From CAYPEZ01 sp964409985 (lineage in GTDB: Bacteria > Patescibacteriota > Minisyncoccia > Phycocordibacterales > UBA6899): a stretch of DNA of 33,164 nt. The position numbers and the translations under genes are program-made. Positions within the stretch are counted from its first letter, which is position 1. Each line of letters begins with the position of its first letter. The stretch is taken from NCBI GenBank assembly GCA_964409985.1, contig CAYPEZ010000005.1, positions 1-33,164 of the forward strand, written 5' to 3'. The notes beneath the pieces were generated by a model, which searched no databases, was not told where the DNA came from, and was given only the letters and a program-made list of their open reading frames with translations. Below are positions 15,949 to 23,824 of this stretch, one piece after another.

Positions 15949-17307
15949 ATGGCAGATATCATGGTAGACATTGTTTCGCTCGCAAAGCGACGAGGATTTA
16001 TTTACCCCGGCAGTGAAGTATACGGAGGTCTTGCTGGAACTTGGGACTACGGGCCACTCGGCGTTGCTCTAAAGGAGAATGTAAAACGGCTTTGGTGGAA
16101 GAGATTTGTCCTGGATCGAAATGATATGTATGGAATGGATGCTGCGATTATTATGAATCCACGAGTGTGGGAAGCTTCAGGACACGTTGCTGGTTTTGCG
16201 GACCCGCTCGTTGAGGATTTAAAAACCAAAAAACGATATCGTGCCGATCATTTACTTGAAGATGCTGGCGCTGATGTAAAGGGGATGAAGCTCGAAGATC
16301 TTCAAAAGGCGATAACAGAAAGGAAAATGAAAAGCCCAGAGGGAAATCTTCTTGGTGATGTGCGTCAGTTCAATATGATGTTTAAGACATCTGTTGGGGC
16401 AAATGAAGATTCATCAAATATTGCCTATCTTCGTCCAGAAACGGCCCAGGGGATGTTCGTAAACTTTAAGAATATTCTCGATACGTTTCATCCTCGACTA
16501 CCGTTTGGAATGGCACAAATTGGTAAAGCATTTAGAAACGAGATTGCGCCTCGTGATTTTACCTTCCGCACTAGAGAGTTTGAACAAATGGAAATAGAGT
16601 ATTTTGTAAAGGAGGGGGATTGGGACCGGGCGTTTGAAGAACTTCGTAAGGAAACACATGCATTTTGGGCAGATGTGGGCCTTCCAAAAGAACGTGTGCA
16701 CGAACTTGAAGTAGCAAAAGAAGATCTTGCGCACTACTCTAAACGCACTATTGATTTTGAGTTTGATTATCCGTTTGGGCGCAAAGAGCTCTCGGGTCTT
16801 GCATATCGAACAGATTTTGACCTTCGAGCTCATGGAGCCATGACGGGTCGTGAAAAGGATTCTCAGTATTTTGATGAAGAGACAAAGGAACGTTTCTATC
16901 CGCACTGTATTGAGCCTTCGTTTGGTCTTGATCGGGCCATTCTTGCGATTCTTTCTTCTGCATATATGGAAGATAGTCTTGGGGGAGAAAAGCGCGTCTA
17001 TCTCAAGTTGTCCAAAAATGTTGCTCCTGTCCGAGCCGCAGTATTTCCGCTCTTAAAAAACAAACCCGATCTTGTTGCAAAGGCAGAGGAGATCTATGCA
17101 ATGCTTCGGAAAACCATTCCAAATGTGATGTTTGATGATAATGGCAATATAGGAAAACGCTATCGCCGCCAGGATGAGATTGGGACGCCATACTGTGTCA
17201 CAGTAGACTTTGATTCACTTGAGAAAAATGATGTCACTGTCCGCGACCGAGATACAGGAGAACAAAAGCGTGTTCCCATCAGTGAATTGATGAGCGTATT
17301 TTCATAA
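15949..17307 (+). CDS. glyS: Glycyl-tRNA synthetase (single-chain, alpha2 type)
   Basis: 452 residues of the single-polypeptide class II GlyRS found in archaea, eukaryotes and some bacteria. It opens with LAKRRGFIYPGSEVYGGLAG and YGPLG. Motif 2 is FRNEIAPRDFTFRTREFEQME and motif 3 is CIEPSFGLDRAILAIL. The C-terminal anticodon-binding domain includes IGKRYRRQDEIGTPYCVTVD. It charges tRNA-Gly. The insert between motifs 1 and 2 is short compared with the human enzyme. It has its own near-leaderless promoter and is followed after five bases by the Tat-signal-like gene. Confidence 0.96.
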   Translation: MADIMVDIVSLAKRRGFIYPGSEVYGGLAGTWDYGPLGVALKENVKRLWWKRFVLDRNDMYGMDAAIIMNPRVWEASGHVAGFADPLVEDLKTKKRYRADHLLEDAGADVKGMKLEDLQKAITERKMKSPEGNLLGDVRQFNMMFKTSVGANEDSSNIAYLRPETAQGMFVNFKNILDTFHPRLPFGMAQIGKAFRNEIAPRDFTFRTREFEQMEIEYFVKEGDWDRAFEELRKETHAFWADVGLPKERVHELEVAKEDLAHYSKRTIDFEFDYPFGRKELSGLAYRTDFDLRAHGAMTGREKDSQYFDEETKERFYPHCIEPSFGLDRAILAILSSAYMEDSLGGEKRVYLKLSKNVAPVRAAVFPLLKNKPDLVAKAEEIYAMLRKTIPNVMFDDNGNIGKRYRRQDEIGTPYCVTVDFDSLEKNDVTVRDRDTGEQKRVPISELMSVFS

Positions 17308-17312
17308 CTTCT

Positions 17313-17732
17313 ATGAAAGAAGGATCACCAGACGACCCATCTCGCCGCACCTTTCTTATCGGAGCGGGAGCTGTTATTGCTGCTGGGGCTATTGGCATGG
17401 ATAACAAGGATGGGGAAGTAATAGAAACTCCCAAGAGCAATGAATTTCGTAAGGATTCACCCGAACGGTCTATTGAGAGCCTCACAAAGGATGAGGCCAT
17501 AAAAGAGATTACGATAAACGAAGGAAGAATCCTGAGGTTGCAAGAGATCGCGAAAGGCGACAGCATTTCTGCTGATGACCCTCGGAACGCTTCTCTTGAT
17601 TATTTTTTTGTCTCCTATCGTGATGCGAGAACCGTGCCGACCCAAGAAGACATTCAAGCTGAAATTAAGAGACTTGCTGAGCGAAATCGTACCCTACGGG
17701 ATTACCGCGATCGTCAGTCACCATCTTTGTGA
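17313..17732 (+). CDS. Small protein with a twin-arginine signal-like N-terminus
   Basis: 139 residues. Residues 10-28 read SRRTFLIGAGAVIAAGAIG, a good Tat-type signal (S-R-R-x-F-L then a weakly hydrophobic stretch) with no obvious Ala-x-Ala cleavage site. The rest is very polar and helical (KDEAIKEITINEGRILRLQEIA, AEIKRLAERNRTLRDY), without a cofactor motif. No family recognised. It begins five bases after glyS with no SD and may be co-transcribed with it. No clear terminator follows. Confidence 0.6.
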   Translation: MKEGSPDDPSRRTFLIGAGAVIAAGAIGMDNKDGEVIETPKSNEFRKDSPERSIESLTKDEAIKEITINEGRILRLQEIAKGDSISADDPRNASLDYFFVSYRDARTVPTQEDIQAEIKRLAERNRTLRDYRDRQSPSL

Positions 17733-17767
17733 TGATGAGGGATACAGAGACACGACAACTTACGCAG

Positions 17768-17795
17768 TTGACACAGATAATTTTTTGTAGATAAT
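17768..17795 (+). promoter_or_regulatory. Promoter of the SD-led gene at 17825
   Basis: Perfect TTGACA at 17768, 16 bases, GATAAT at 17790. The leader is about 22 bases and holds AGAGGAG, nine bases before the ATG. Confidence 0.65.
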
Positions 17796-17824
17796 CCTCG
17801 TGTGGTTTAGAGGAGAAGCTACTG

Positions 17825-18181
17825 ATGTGCACTGAGACCTCCATGACCCTAAAAGCAAGGGTTATTTCTGTCCAAGACATGATCACACATGCGTATTTTG
17901 AGCGTGTGAGTGTAAAACCCCTTGAGATCGAAGAGTTTTTGGGGCTATTCAAACCTCTCTTGTTAGAAGAATCTGTCTCCTCGAGAGACTTTCTCAAAGA
18001 GGTTTTCTCGAAATCTTCTTCAGAAGATGCCCTTAAACGAATCACGCGGTTCTTTCTACTGCTGGAAAAAGCAAAAGAGGGACTATTCAAACCAAAACTT
18101 GATGAAATACAGGATGCGATGCTAATTTTCAACAGTCTGCATTACGCCTTGTGTCTTCAAGAACGTCAGCGCGCCGCATAG
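17825..18181 (+). CDS. Small SD-led helical protein of unknown function
   Basis: 118 residues from the ATG at 17825 (an alternative ATG is seven codons in). The sequence is strongly helical and charged (IEEFLGLFKPLLLEESVSSR, ALKRITRFFLLLEKAKEG). No membrane helix, no known motif. Architecture: strong promoter, SD AGGAG, single ORF, terminator. The last codons and the stop are part of the terminator stem and loop. Not recognised. Confidence 0.65.
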   Translation: MCTETSMTLKARVISVQDMITHAYFERVSVKPLEIEEFLGLFKPLLLEESVSSRDFLKEVFSKSSSEDALKRITRFFLLLEKAKEGLFKPKLDEIQDAMLIFNSLHYALCLQERQRAA

Positions 18182-18193
18182 GCGCGCTTTTTT
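18169..18193 (+). terminator. Terminator overlapping the end of the 118-residue gene
   Basis: GCGCGCC-GCATA-GGCGCGC and six Ts. The stop codon TAG (18179-18181) straddles the loop and the first base of the right arm, so a terminating ribosome would cover the hairpin. Confidence 0.9.
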
Positions 18194-18195
18194 AT

Positions 18196-18224
18196 TTGTG
18201 GGGACTCTAGATTTGAGGTACACT
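18196..18224 (+). promoter_or_regulatory. Leaderless promoter of the M16 peptidase
   Basis: TTGTGG at 18196, exactly 17 bases, TACACT at 18219, then seven bases to the ATG at 18232. Confidence 0.7.
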
Positions 18225-18231
18225 CGTTTTT

Positions 18232-19515
18232 ATGGCATCACAAAAGAAACCCTTCATTCGCAAAGTATTTCCATCCGGACTCACCGGCATTATTGTTCCA
18301 CAAAAAGATCAACGTACAGTGACCGTGCTTGTAACGGTTGAAGCAGGGTCGAAGTATGAAACAAAGGAAAAAAACGGCCTCTCTCATTTCCTTGAACACA
18401 TGATGTTTAAGGGGACAACAAATCGGCCAGCAACGAGCATGATTAGCGAGCTCCTTGATGGTCTCGGAGCTGAATACAACGCATTCACATCTCAGGAGTG
18501 GACTGGGTATTATGCGAAAGCAAGAAGCGAGCAGTTCCCAAAACTTCTTGATATTCTCTCTGACCTATATCTCAATCCATTGCTTGAGACTGCGGAAATT
18601 GAAAAAGAGAAGGGCGTTATTTCTGATGAGCTTAATATGTATGAAGATCTTCCGATGCGCCGAGTAGGGGAGTATTTTATGGAACTTCTTTATGGAGATC
18701 AGCCAGCGGGATGGCCCATTGGTGGCTATAAAGAAGTTATTCGCACTTTTGGTCGTGAAGACTTTCTTCTCTATCGCAAGGCGCACTATGTTGCCAAAGC
18801 AACAAAGGTTATTGTTGCTGGGAATGTTGACCCGAAGAAAGCGCTCGCAATGATTGCAAAGACATTCGCATCTATCCCAAAAACCAAGAAGTCTGCAAAG
18901 AACAAAGTAGCAGGAAACAGTAAAGGCCCACGTGTGTATCTCAAAGAAAAAACGTCTGACCAGGCCCACCTCGTCCTCGGTTTTCCGGGATTTTCTGTTG
19001 GGCACAAGGATTACCATGTTGCTGCGGTTCTCGCCGGAATTCTTGGCTCGGGGATGAGTTCTCGTCTTTTCCGGAAAGTTCGAGATGAATTGGGTGTTGG
19101 ATACTACGTCCGCGCCGAACAAGACGGGTACACCGACCACGGATACTTTGCTGCATCAGCAGGTGTTACTCCAGATCGTATTGACGAGGTTATTGTTGCT
19201 ATTCTTCAAGAATTTAAGACATTGGCCACTGTTCCTGTGTCGATCGAAGAGCTTTCAAAGGTAAAGGAGCACATGATTGGCCGCCTCTACCTTGGGCTTG
19301 AGGGAACAGATGACTTGGCGACCCACTATGGCCTTGCTGAGGTTATGCGTCGCCCACTCCGTACACCAGAGGAGATTGCAAAAAAGATTCAGTCTGTGAC
19401 TTCAAAAGATCTTCTACGTGTTGCAAAGATGTTGTTTCGTCCCGAGGAAGCACGTCTCGCTTTGGTTGGCCCGTATCAAGACAAGGCCCGCTTTGAAAAG
19501 TTGCTTTCTGCGTAG
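18232..19515 (+). CDS. M16 family zinc metallopeptidase
   Basis: 427 residues, the size of the one-chain processing-peptidase-like M16B proteins. The inverted zinc motif HFLEH is at residues 52-56 and the distal Glu is in GVISDELNMYED. The second, non-catalytic half has the typical GMSSRLFRKVRDELGVGYYV. It may clip exported or misfolded proteins; bacterial M16B enzymes are cytosolic or envelope-associated. No signal peptide or membrane segment is visible. Leaderless-type promoter. The following gene starts 37 bases after its stop with its own -10 box. Confidence 0.92.
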   Translation: MASQKKPFIRKVFPSGLTGIIVPQKDQRTVTVLVTVEAGSKYETKEKNGLSHFLEHMMFKGTTNRPATSMISELLDGLGAEYNAFTSQEWTGYYAKARSEQFPKLLDILSDLYLNPLLETAEIEKEKGVISDELNMYEDLPMRRVGEYFMELLYGDQPAGWPIGGYKEVIRTFGREDFLLYRKAHYVAKATKVIVAGNVDPKKALAMIAKTFASIPKTKKSAKNKVAGNSKGPRVYLKEKTSDQAHLVLGFPGFSVGHKDYHVAAVLAGILGSGMSSRLFRKVRDELGVGYYVRAEQDGYTDHGYFAASAGVTPDRIDEVIVAILQEFKTLATVPVSIEELSKVKEHMIGRLYLGLEGTDDLATHYGLAEVMRRPLRTPEEIAKKIQSVTSKDLLRVAKMLFRPEEARLALVGPYQDKARFEKLLSA

Positions 19516-19532
19516 GTTTTTTTGTCTCAGGA

Positions 19533-19541
19533 TGGTATGAT
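19533..19541 (+). promoter_or_regulatory. Extended -10 promoter of the AI-2E-family gene
   Basis: TGG-TATGAT, 11 bases before the ATG at 19553; no matching -35 is seen. Confidence 0.5.
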
Positions 19542-19552
19542 GACGCTATCCT

Positions 19553-20647
19553 ATGCGCGATGATGAGCACGAACTTACGCTCCATATCTCATCGGGGTCT
19601 ATACTCCGTGCAGTTTTTATTCTCGGCCTCTGTCTGATGGCTTGGTTTTTGCGGGATATTCTCCTTGTTCTACTCACATCAGTTGTCCTTGCTTCAGCAA
19701 TTGAACCCATTACAAAGTGGTTTATTGAACACAAAGTCCCGCGTCTTCCAGCGATCATCTTGATATATGCGATTCTTGCCAGTCTTTTTGGGGTTGTGTT
19801 TTATTTCTTTATCCCAGCGGTTTGGCAAGATTTTAATATTTTGTCTCAAAAACTTCCAAAGACGTTGCAGCTCGAATTATGGAACCCGCTTCAAGAACAC
19901 TCGAATACGACTGGTACCGTAGGCGAAGCCCTTGAGGGGGTTTTCCCATCATCGGGTGCAGGTGACGTACTCAATTTTGCGCAGGGGACACTCGGGTCAG
20001 GGGATATTATCCAAACCTTCAGCACTGTCTTTGGTGGTGTCTTGTCCTTTGTCCTCATTATCGTGCTGTCATTTTATTTTGCTGCTCAAGAAAAAGGGAT
20101 TGAGACATTCTTGAAGCTCGTGAGTCCCGCCAAAAAACAAGATTATGTTGTTGATCTTTGGAGACGCTCTCAAGAGAAGATCGGCCAATGGTTTCAAGGC
20201 CAGATTGTCCTTGCTGTCCTTATGGGAGTTCTTGTGTACATGGTGCTTGCTCTTCTGGGGGTTCCAAACGCACTTTTCCTTGCCTTGATCGCTATGATCA
20301 TGGAGGTTATACCTATTTTCGGTCCTATATTGGCTGCAGTTCCTGCTGTCTTTATCGCGTTCTCAAACGGGTTTTCTAACGCACTCTTTTCAACGGCCCC
20401 AGGGTTTGAGGCAGCACTAGTTATGGTTGCGGTCTATTTCGTCATGCAGCAGCTTGAAAACCACCTGATTTACCCACAGATCGTGAACAAGGTTGTTGGC
20501 GTCCCCTCAATGGTATCCATTTTAGCGTTAATCATCGGAGCGAAGACCGCAGGTTTCCTCGGGATCGTTTTAGCTGTTCCAGTGGCAGCGATTTTGGTTG
20601 AATACCTTCAGGATGTTGCAAAAACAAAGAATATTATTGATGCTTGA
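19553..20647 (+). CDS. AI-2E family transporter (UPF0118/PerM-like)
   Basis: 364 residues with about seven to eight hydrophobic segments: an early pair (about 22-52), VVFYFFIPAVW, a long soluble stretch (about 95-140), then VFGGVLSFVLIIVLSFYFAA and a cluster of helices ending in GFLGIVLAVPVAAILVEYL. The motifs GVPNALFLALIAMIMEVIP and PIFGPILAAVPAV are typical of UPF0118 permeases. Members have been linked to AI-2 export or Na+/H+ antiport, but the substrate cannot be inferred here. metG starts three bases after the stop, so the genes form an operon with tatD. Confidence 0.9.
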   Translation: MRDDEHELTLHISSGSILRAVFILGLCLMAWFLRDILLVLLTSVVLASAIEPITKWFIEHKVPRLPAIILIYAILASLFGVVFYFFIPAVWQDFNILSQKLPKTLQLELWNPLQEHSNTTGTVGEALEGVFPSSGAGDVLNFAQGTLGSGDIIQTFSTVFGGVLSFVLIIVLSFYFAAQEKGIETFLKLVSPAKKQDYVVDLWRRSQEKIGQWFQGQIVLAVLMGVLVYMVLALLGVPNALFLALIAMIMEVIPIFGPILAAVPAVFIAFSNGFSNALFSTAPGFEAALVMVAVYFVMQQLENHLIYPQIVNKVVGVPSMVSILALIIGAKTAGFLGIVLAVPVAAILVEYLQDVAKTKNIIDA

Positions 20648-20650
20648 GGT

Positions 20651-22096
20651 ATGAGTGAGAAGAACGCTGTATATATCACGACGACACTCCCATACGTGAA
20701 CGCGGACCCACATGTGGGATTTGCCATGGAGATCATACGTGCAGACACCCTCGCACGTTATTATCGCAACCTAGGAAAAGAGGTCTTTTTGAATACCGGA
20801 ACAGATGAGCACGGTGCAAAAATAGAGGAAGGGGCAAAAAAAGAGGGCATTGATCCCCAACAGTACACGGACAAATTTGCAGAACGTTTTCGTGAACTCA
20901 AAAACCTCCTCAACCTCTCTGTTGATAATTTTATTCGTACTACCGACGCATACCACGTTGCTGCGGCTCAGGAATTTTGGAAACGTTGCGAAAAAGACAT
21001 CTACAAAAAACTCTATAAGGTGAAATATTGTGTAGGGTGTGAACTCGAGAAGACTGATTCTGAGCTCGACCATGGAAAGTGTCCAATTCACCCCAACCGC
21101 GAACTAGAGCTTCGCGAAGAAGAGAATTATTTCTTTAAGTTCTCAAGTTATACCGAAAAGCTGAAAGAGCATTTTCATTCGCACCCGGATTTTGTCATTC
21201 CTGAGTCGCGCCGTAACGAGATGCTCGCTTTTCTAGAGCGGGGACTCGAAGATTTCTCCATCTCGCGCCTTCGGTCCAAGATGTCTTGGGGTGTTCCTGT
21301 CCCAGGGGACGACACACAGGTGATGTACGTCTGGTTCGATGCGCTTGTGAACTATGTTTCCGCAATTGGTTGGCCGACAGACATGACAAAGTTCGAGAAG
21401 TGGTGGCCGGTCATCCAGTATTGTGGTAAGGACAATACTCGCCAACAGTCGCTTATGTGGCAGGGGATGCTCATGTCTGCAGGTCTCCCAGCATCCAAGC
21501 ATATTATTGTGGACGGCTTCATCACCAGTGGAGGACAAAAGATGTCTAAGTCTTTAGGAAATGTCATTAGTCCATTTGATGTCATCAAGGCGTTTGAAGG
21601 ATATGCGATGTTCCCGGAAGACGTGCTTCGCTTTGTTCTTCTCCACGATGTGCCAAGTTTTGAAGATGGTGACTTAACCATGGAGAATGTGAAGGCCTCT
21701 TATGCTGCACACCTCCAGAACGGCATTGGAAATCTCACGAGTCGCATTATGAAAATGGCGACGACACATCTCGTAGGCGCTGTTGATCTCCCCATAAACA
21801 ATGAAACAGAACGGCATCTCTCGGGGCACATGGAAGGATATGATCTCAAACGTGGAGTTGAATACATCATGAAGCTCGTCACAGAACTTGATGCATACAT
21901 CCAAAAGACAGAGCCATTTAAGGTTGTAAAAAGCGATCCAGAACAAGGCAAGATTCTCGTGAAAGAATGTGTGTGGAAGCTTGCAACAATCGCCAGAGAT
22001 TTGCATATCTTCCTCCCTCGCACCGCAGAAGAAATCCAACGCCTTATTTCTGAGCATAAGATACCTGAAAAACCTTTGTTTAACCGTCTTCCGTAA
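20651..22096 (+). CDS. metG: Methionyl-tRNA synthetase
   Basis: 481 residues, short single-domain form without the C-terminal EMAP/dimerisation extension. It opens ITTTLPYVNADPHVGFA (HIGH-like), and the KMSKS loop is GGQKMSKSLGN. A one-knuckle zinc module, YCVGCELEKTDSELDHGKCPIHP, keeps three Cys. NTGTDEHGAKI and WFDALVNYVSAI are family blocks. It charges both initiator and elongator tRNA-Met. It starts three bases after the AI-2E gene and its TAA overlaps the tatD ATG by one base. Confidence 0.96.
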   Translation: MSEKNAVYITTTLPYVNADPHVGFAMEIIRADTLARYYRNLGKEVFLNTGTDEHGAKIEEGAKKEGIDPQQYTDKFAERFRELKNLLNLSVDNFIRTTDAYHVAAAQEFWKRCEKDIYKKLYKVKYCVGCELEKTDSELDHGKCPIHPNRELELREEENYFFKFSSYTEKLKEHFHSHPDFVIPESRRNEMLAFLERGLEDFSISRLRSKMSWGVPVPGDDTQVMYVWFDALVNYVSAIGWPTDMTKFEKWWPVIQYCGKDNTRQQSLMWQGMLMSAGLPASKHIIVDGFITSGGQKMSKSLGNVISPFDVIKAFEGYAMFPEDVLRFVLLHDVPSFEDGDLTMENVKASYAAHLQNGIGNLTSRIMKMATTHLVGAVDLPINNETERHLSGHMEGYDLKRGVEYIMKLVTELDAYIQKTEPFKVVKSDPEQGKILVKECVWKLATIARDLHIFLPRTAEEIQRLISEHKIPEKPLFNRLP

Positions 22097-22887
22097 TGAT
22101 TACAGAGTATATCGACATTCACTCGCATCAGAATGATCCCGTCTTTGATAGAGACAGGGATGAGACATTCTCTCGTATGGCTGAAGCTCGCGTGGGTGGG
22201 ATTATGGTTGGCACTGATAAAAACATGAGCCAGCGTGCCATCGACTGCGCTGATACGTACCCGAATACCTGGGCGACGATTGGTCAGCACCCCACAGATA
22301 AGCACGATGAGATATTTGATGACTATTGGTATCGAGAACACGCAAAGCATCCCAAAGTCGTAGGGATTGGAGAATGTGGCCTCGATTATTACCGCATGCG
22401 CATTGATTCTCCGGAGGAGAGGAAACGTCAGCGTGATCTTTTTGTCGCGCATATCGAACTCGCCATAGATACAAAAAAGCCACTCATGATTCACTGTCGG
22501 GATGCCCACAAAGAACTCATTGATATCTTAGAGGTGTATAAGCGCGGGGCGGGGGAGAAGCTCCAAGGAAATATTCATTTTTATTCTGCTGATTGGGAGA
22601 CTGCAAAGAAATATTTTGCTTTAGACTTCACACTCTCTTTCACTGGGGTTCTGACATTTGCTCGCGATTATGACGATGTCGTAAAACTCTCTCCCATCGA
22701 CCGCGTGATGGCCGAAACGGACTGCCCTTATGTCGCTCCAGCGCCATTTCGCGGGAGACGCAATGAATCAAGCCATGTACCGCTTATTATCAAAAGGATT
22801 GCGGAGATTCGAGGAGAAGGGGAAAGCGAGATAGCAAAGAAGCTGTATGAAAACAGTCTCCGTCGCTGGAACTTGACTCAGTCCTAA
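22096..22887 (+). CDS. tatD: TatD family metal-dependent hydrolase
   Basis: 263 residues. The metal ligands of TatD DNases are in place: HSH near residue 10, GIGECGLDYYR, MIHCRDA, NIHFYSAD and AETDCPYVAPAP. TatD proteins act as 3'-5' exonucleases or D-aminoacyl-related hydrolases, and the gene commonly sits next to metG. The start overlaps the metG stop by one base (TAATG). The usual HCFSG is HFYSA here. The last codons contain the -35 box of the next transcription unit. Confidence 0.92.
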   Translation: MITEYIDIHSHQNDPVFDRDRDETFSRMAEARVGGIMVGTDKNMSQRAIDCADTYPNTWATIGQHPTDKHDEIFDDYWYREHAKHPKVVGIGECGLDYYRMRIDSPEERKRQRDLFVAHIELAIDTKKPLMIHCRDAHKELIDILEVYKRGAGEKLQGNIHFYSADWETAKKYFALDFTLSFTGVLTFARDYDDVVKLSPIDRVMAETDCPYVAPAPFRGRRNESSHVPLIIKRIAEIRGEGESEIAKKLYENSLRRWNLTQS

Positions 22888-22900
22888 TGCTGAGTAGGAT
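22873..22900 (+). promoter_or_regulatory. Promoter of the first noncoding unit
   Basis: TTGACT at 22873 (inside the tatD 3' end), 16 bases, TAGGAT at 22895. The predicted start is near 22907. Confidence 0.6.
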
Positions 22901-22906
22901 AGATTT

Positions 22907-23063
22907 TGTACGGCGAGAGGTGTATGCATTATGCAAAAACCGAGCCGTCCCCAGTCTGTCGACTGGAACGTTCTTTTCAACGCATCCGCATTTTTGGGTG
23001 CAAATCATTCGTTCCGCTAGTCGGAACACAGATAGTAGGCTCCGCATATCTGCGGGGCCTTTT
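22907..23063 (+). ncRNA. Candidate structured small RNA 1 (about 155 nt)
   Basis: A promoter-to-terminator unit without a convincing gene. Visible helices: ACGGC (22909) with GCCGT (22944), enclosing GGT/ACC; CCAGT (22951) with ACTGG (22962); GGAACG (22965) with CGTTCC (23010), enclosing GCATCC (22982) with GGGTGC (22996); GTTCCG (23011) with CGGAAC (23022), which competes with the previous stem; then a nine-pair terminator. It matches no RNA family I know; it is not tRNA, tmRNA, RNase P or SRP-like. A 29-codon ORF (ATG at 22931) with an upstream GAGAGGTG is an alternative reading. Confidence 0.5.
23038..23063 (+). terminator. Terminator of small RNA 1
   Basis: GGCTCCGCA-TATC-TGCGGGGCC followed by TTTT: nine pairs including one G-U. 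Confidence 0.85.
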
Positions 23064-23096
23064 CATATGTGACTCTTAGTTATCCACATGTTTGGC

Positions 23097-23124
23097 TTGA
23101 CGACAATTCCATAAGATATACACT
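23097..23124 (+). promoter_or_regulatory. Promoter of the second noncoding unit
   Basis: TTGACG at 23097, 16 bases, TACACT at 23119. The predicted start is near 23131. A consensus DnaA-box-like nonamer TTATCCACA is just upstream at 23080. Confidence 0.65.
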
Positions 23125-23130
23125 GGGGGA

Positions 23131-23253
23131 GTCCTAGCATCGATGTTTCCTCCGGGAGACACAAAAGCGAAGACACTGCTCTTTTTCCTTCATTTCATTT
23201 CGTCCTTCGGGACCAACCAACAACACCCGGCTTAAGCCAGGTGTTTATTTTTT
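23131..23253 (+). ncRNA. Candidate structured small RNA 2 (about 120 nt)
   Basis: The transcript would contain TGTTTCC-TCCG-GGAGACA (23144-23161, seven pairs, UNCG-type loop), GTCC-TTCG-GGAC (23202-23213, UUCG loop) and the terminator. Two UNCG tetraloops in 120 bases are a mark of structured RNA. A 30-codon ORF (23143-23235, hydrophobic middle TLLFFLHFISSFG) is also present, and its stop lies in the terminator loop. The G-rich SD-like GGGGGAG would be upstream of the predicted start. Either a small RNA or a mini-protein mRNA; it lies just before rpsF. Confidence 0.5.
23222..23253 (+). terminator. Terminator of small RNA 2
   Basis: AACACC-c-GGC-TTAA-GCC-a-GGTGTT followed by a T-rich tract. 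Two stacked stems separated by a C/A mismatch. Confidence 0.85.
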
Positions 23254-23277
23254 ATAATGCTTATTTCTGGCCATCTT

Positions 23278-23306
23278 TTGACTTTCTCTTCTCTCTTTGG
23301 TAGACT
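23278..23306 (+). promoter_or_regulatory. rpsF-ssb-rpsR promoter
   Basis: TTGACT at 23278, exactly 17 bases, TAGACT at 23301. The predicted start (about 23313) is five bases before the ATG at 23318, which decides that start over the in-frame TTG at 23297. Confidence 0.78.
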
Positions 23307-23317
23307 CACCCCCACGT

Positions 23318-23812
23318 ATGAGTAAACACGAAGACGTCCCTACCAACGTATATGAGGTAGGTTTTCATGTCATTTCCTCCGTCCCCGAGGAGGAAGTCGG
23401 TGCGCAGGTCGCGCACGTCCATGACGTGATCGAAAAAGAAGGGGGCGTCATTATTAGTGAAGAGTTCCCAAAAATGATGGAGCTTGCCTATCCAATGGTG
23501 AAGGTTGCGAATAATCAACGAAAAACCTACACCAGTGCATACTTCGGATGGATCAAGTTTGAAGCTCCAACCTCTGCAGCACCTGCGGTAAAGAAGAGCC
23601 TTGATGGAAACTTGAAGGTACTTCGTTTCATTATTATCAAAACCGCAAAGGAAAATACCCTGATGCCAAAGAAGCTCATTGCTCAGGCAGGGCGCCAAGA
23701 CGACCGCGAGGAGCGCACTGGAAAGAAAGAAGAGAAAGAAAAACCAGTCATGACTGATGCGGAACTCGATAAGACAATCGACGAGCTCGCGGGAGGAGAG
23801 GTTAAAATCTAA
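23318..23812 (+). CDS. rpsF: 30S ribosomal protein S6
   Basis: 164 residues from the ATG at 23318. The S6 core (about residues 10-105) has YEVGFHVISS, the KMMELAYPMVK strand, YFGWIKFEA and LKVLRFIIIKT. The C-terminal tail of about 55 residues is highly charged (DDREERTGKKEEKEK) and ends with an acidic helix; it is longer than in model bacteria. S6 pairs with S18 on the 30S platform, and rpsR is two genes downstream. The order rpsF-ssb-rpsR is classical. Near-leaderless start, no SD. Confidence 0.95.
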   Translation: MSKHEDVPTNVYEVGFHVISSVPEEEVGAQVAHVHDVIEKEGGVIISEEFPKMMELAYPMVKVANNQRKTYTSAYFGWIKFEAPTSAAPAVKKSLDGNLKVLRFIIIKTAKENTLMPKKLIAQAGRQDDREERTGKKEEKEKPVMTDAELDKTIDELAGGEVKI

Positions 23813-23824
23813 TCACCCTTCACT

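Noticed and set aside
21700..22509. 269-residue minus-strand ORF opposite metG and tatD
   Set aside because: Shadow of two well-supported genes on the plus strand.
22887..23072. 61-residue ORF overlapping the tatD stop by one base
   Set aside because: The coupling is attractive, but the ORF reads through the small RNA 1 terminator and the residues look random.
23080..23088. TTATCCACA DnaA-box nonamers here and at 32615 as a replication origin
   Set aside because: Single isolated boxes, no cluster, no AT-rich unwinding region, no dnaA/dnaN; another copy lies within ileS coding sequence.
23297..23317. TTG start of rpsF
   Set aside because: It contains the -10 box TAGACT; ATG 23318 begins the S6-like sequence.
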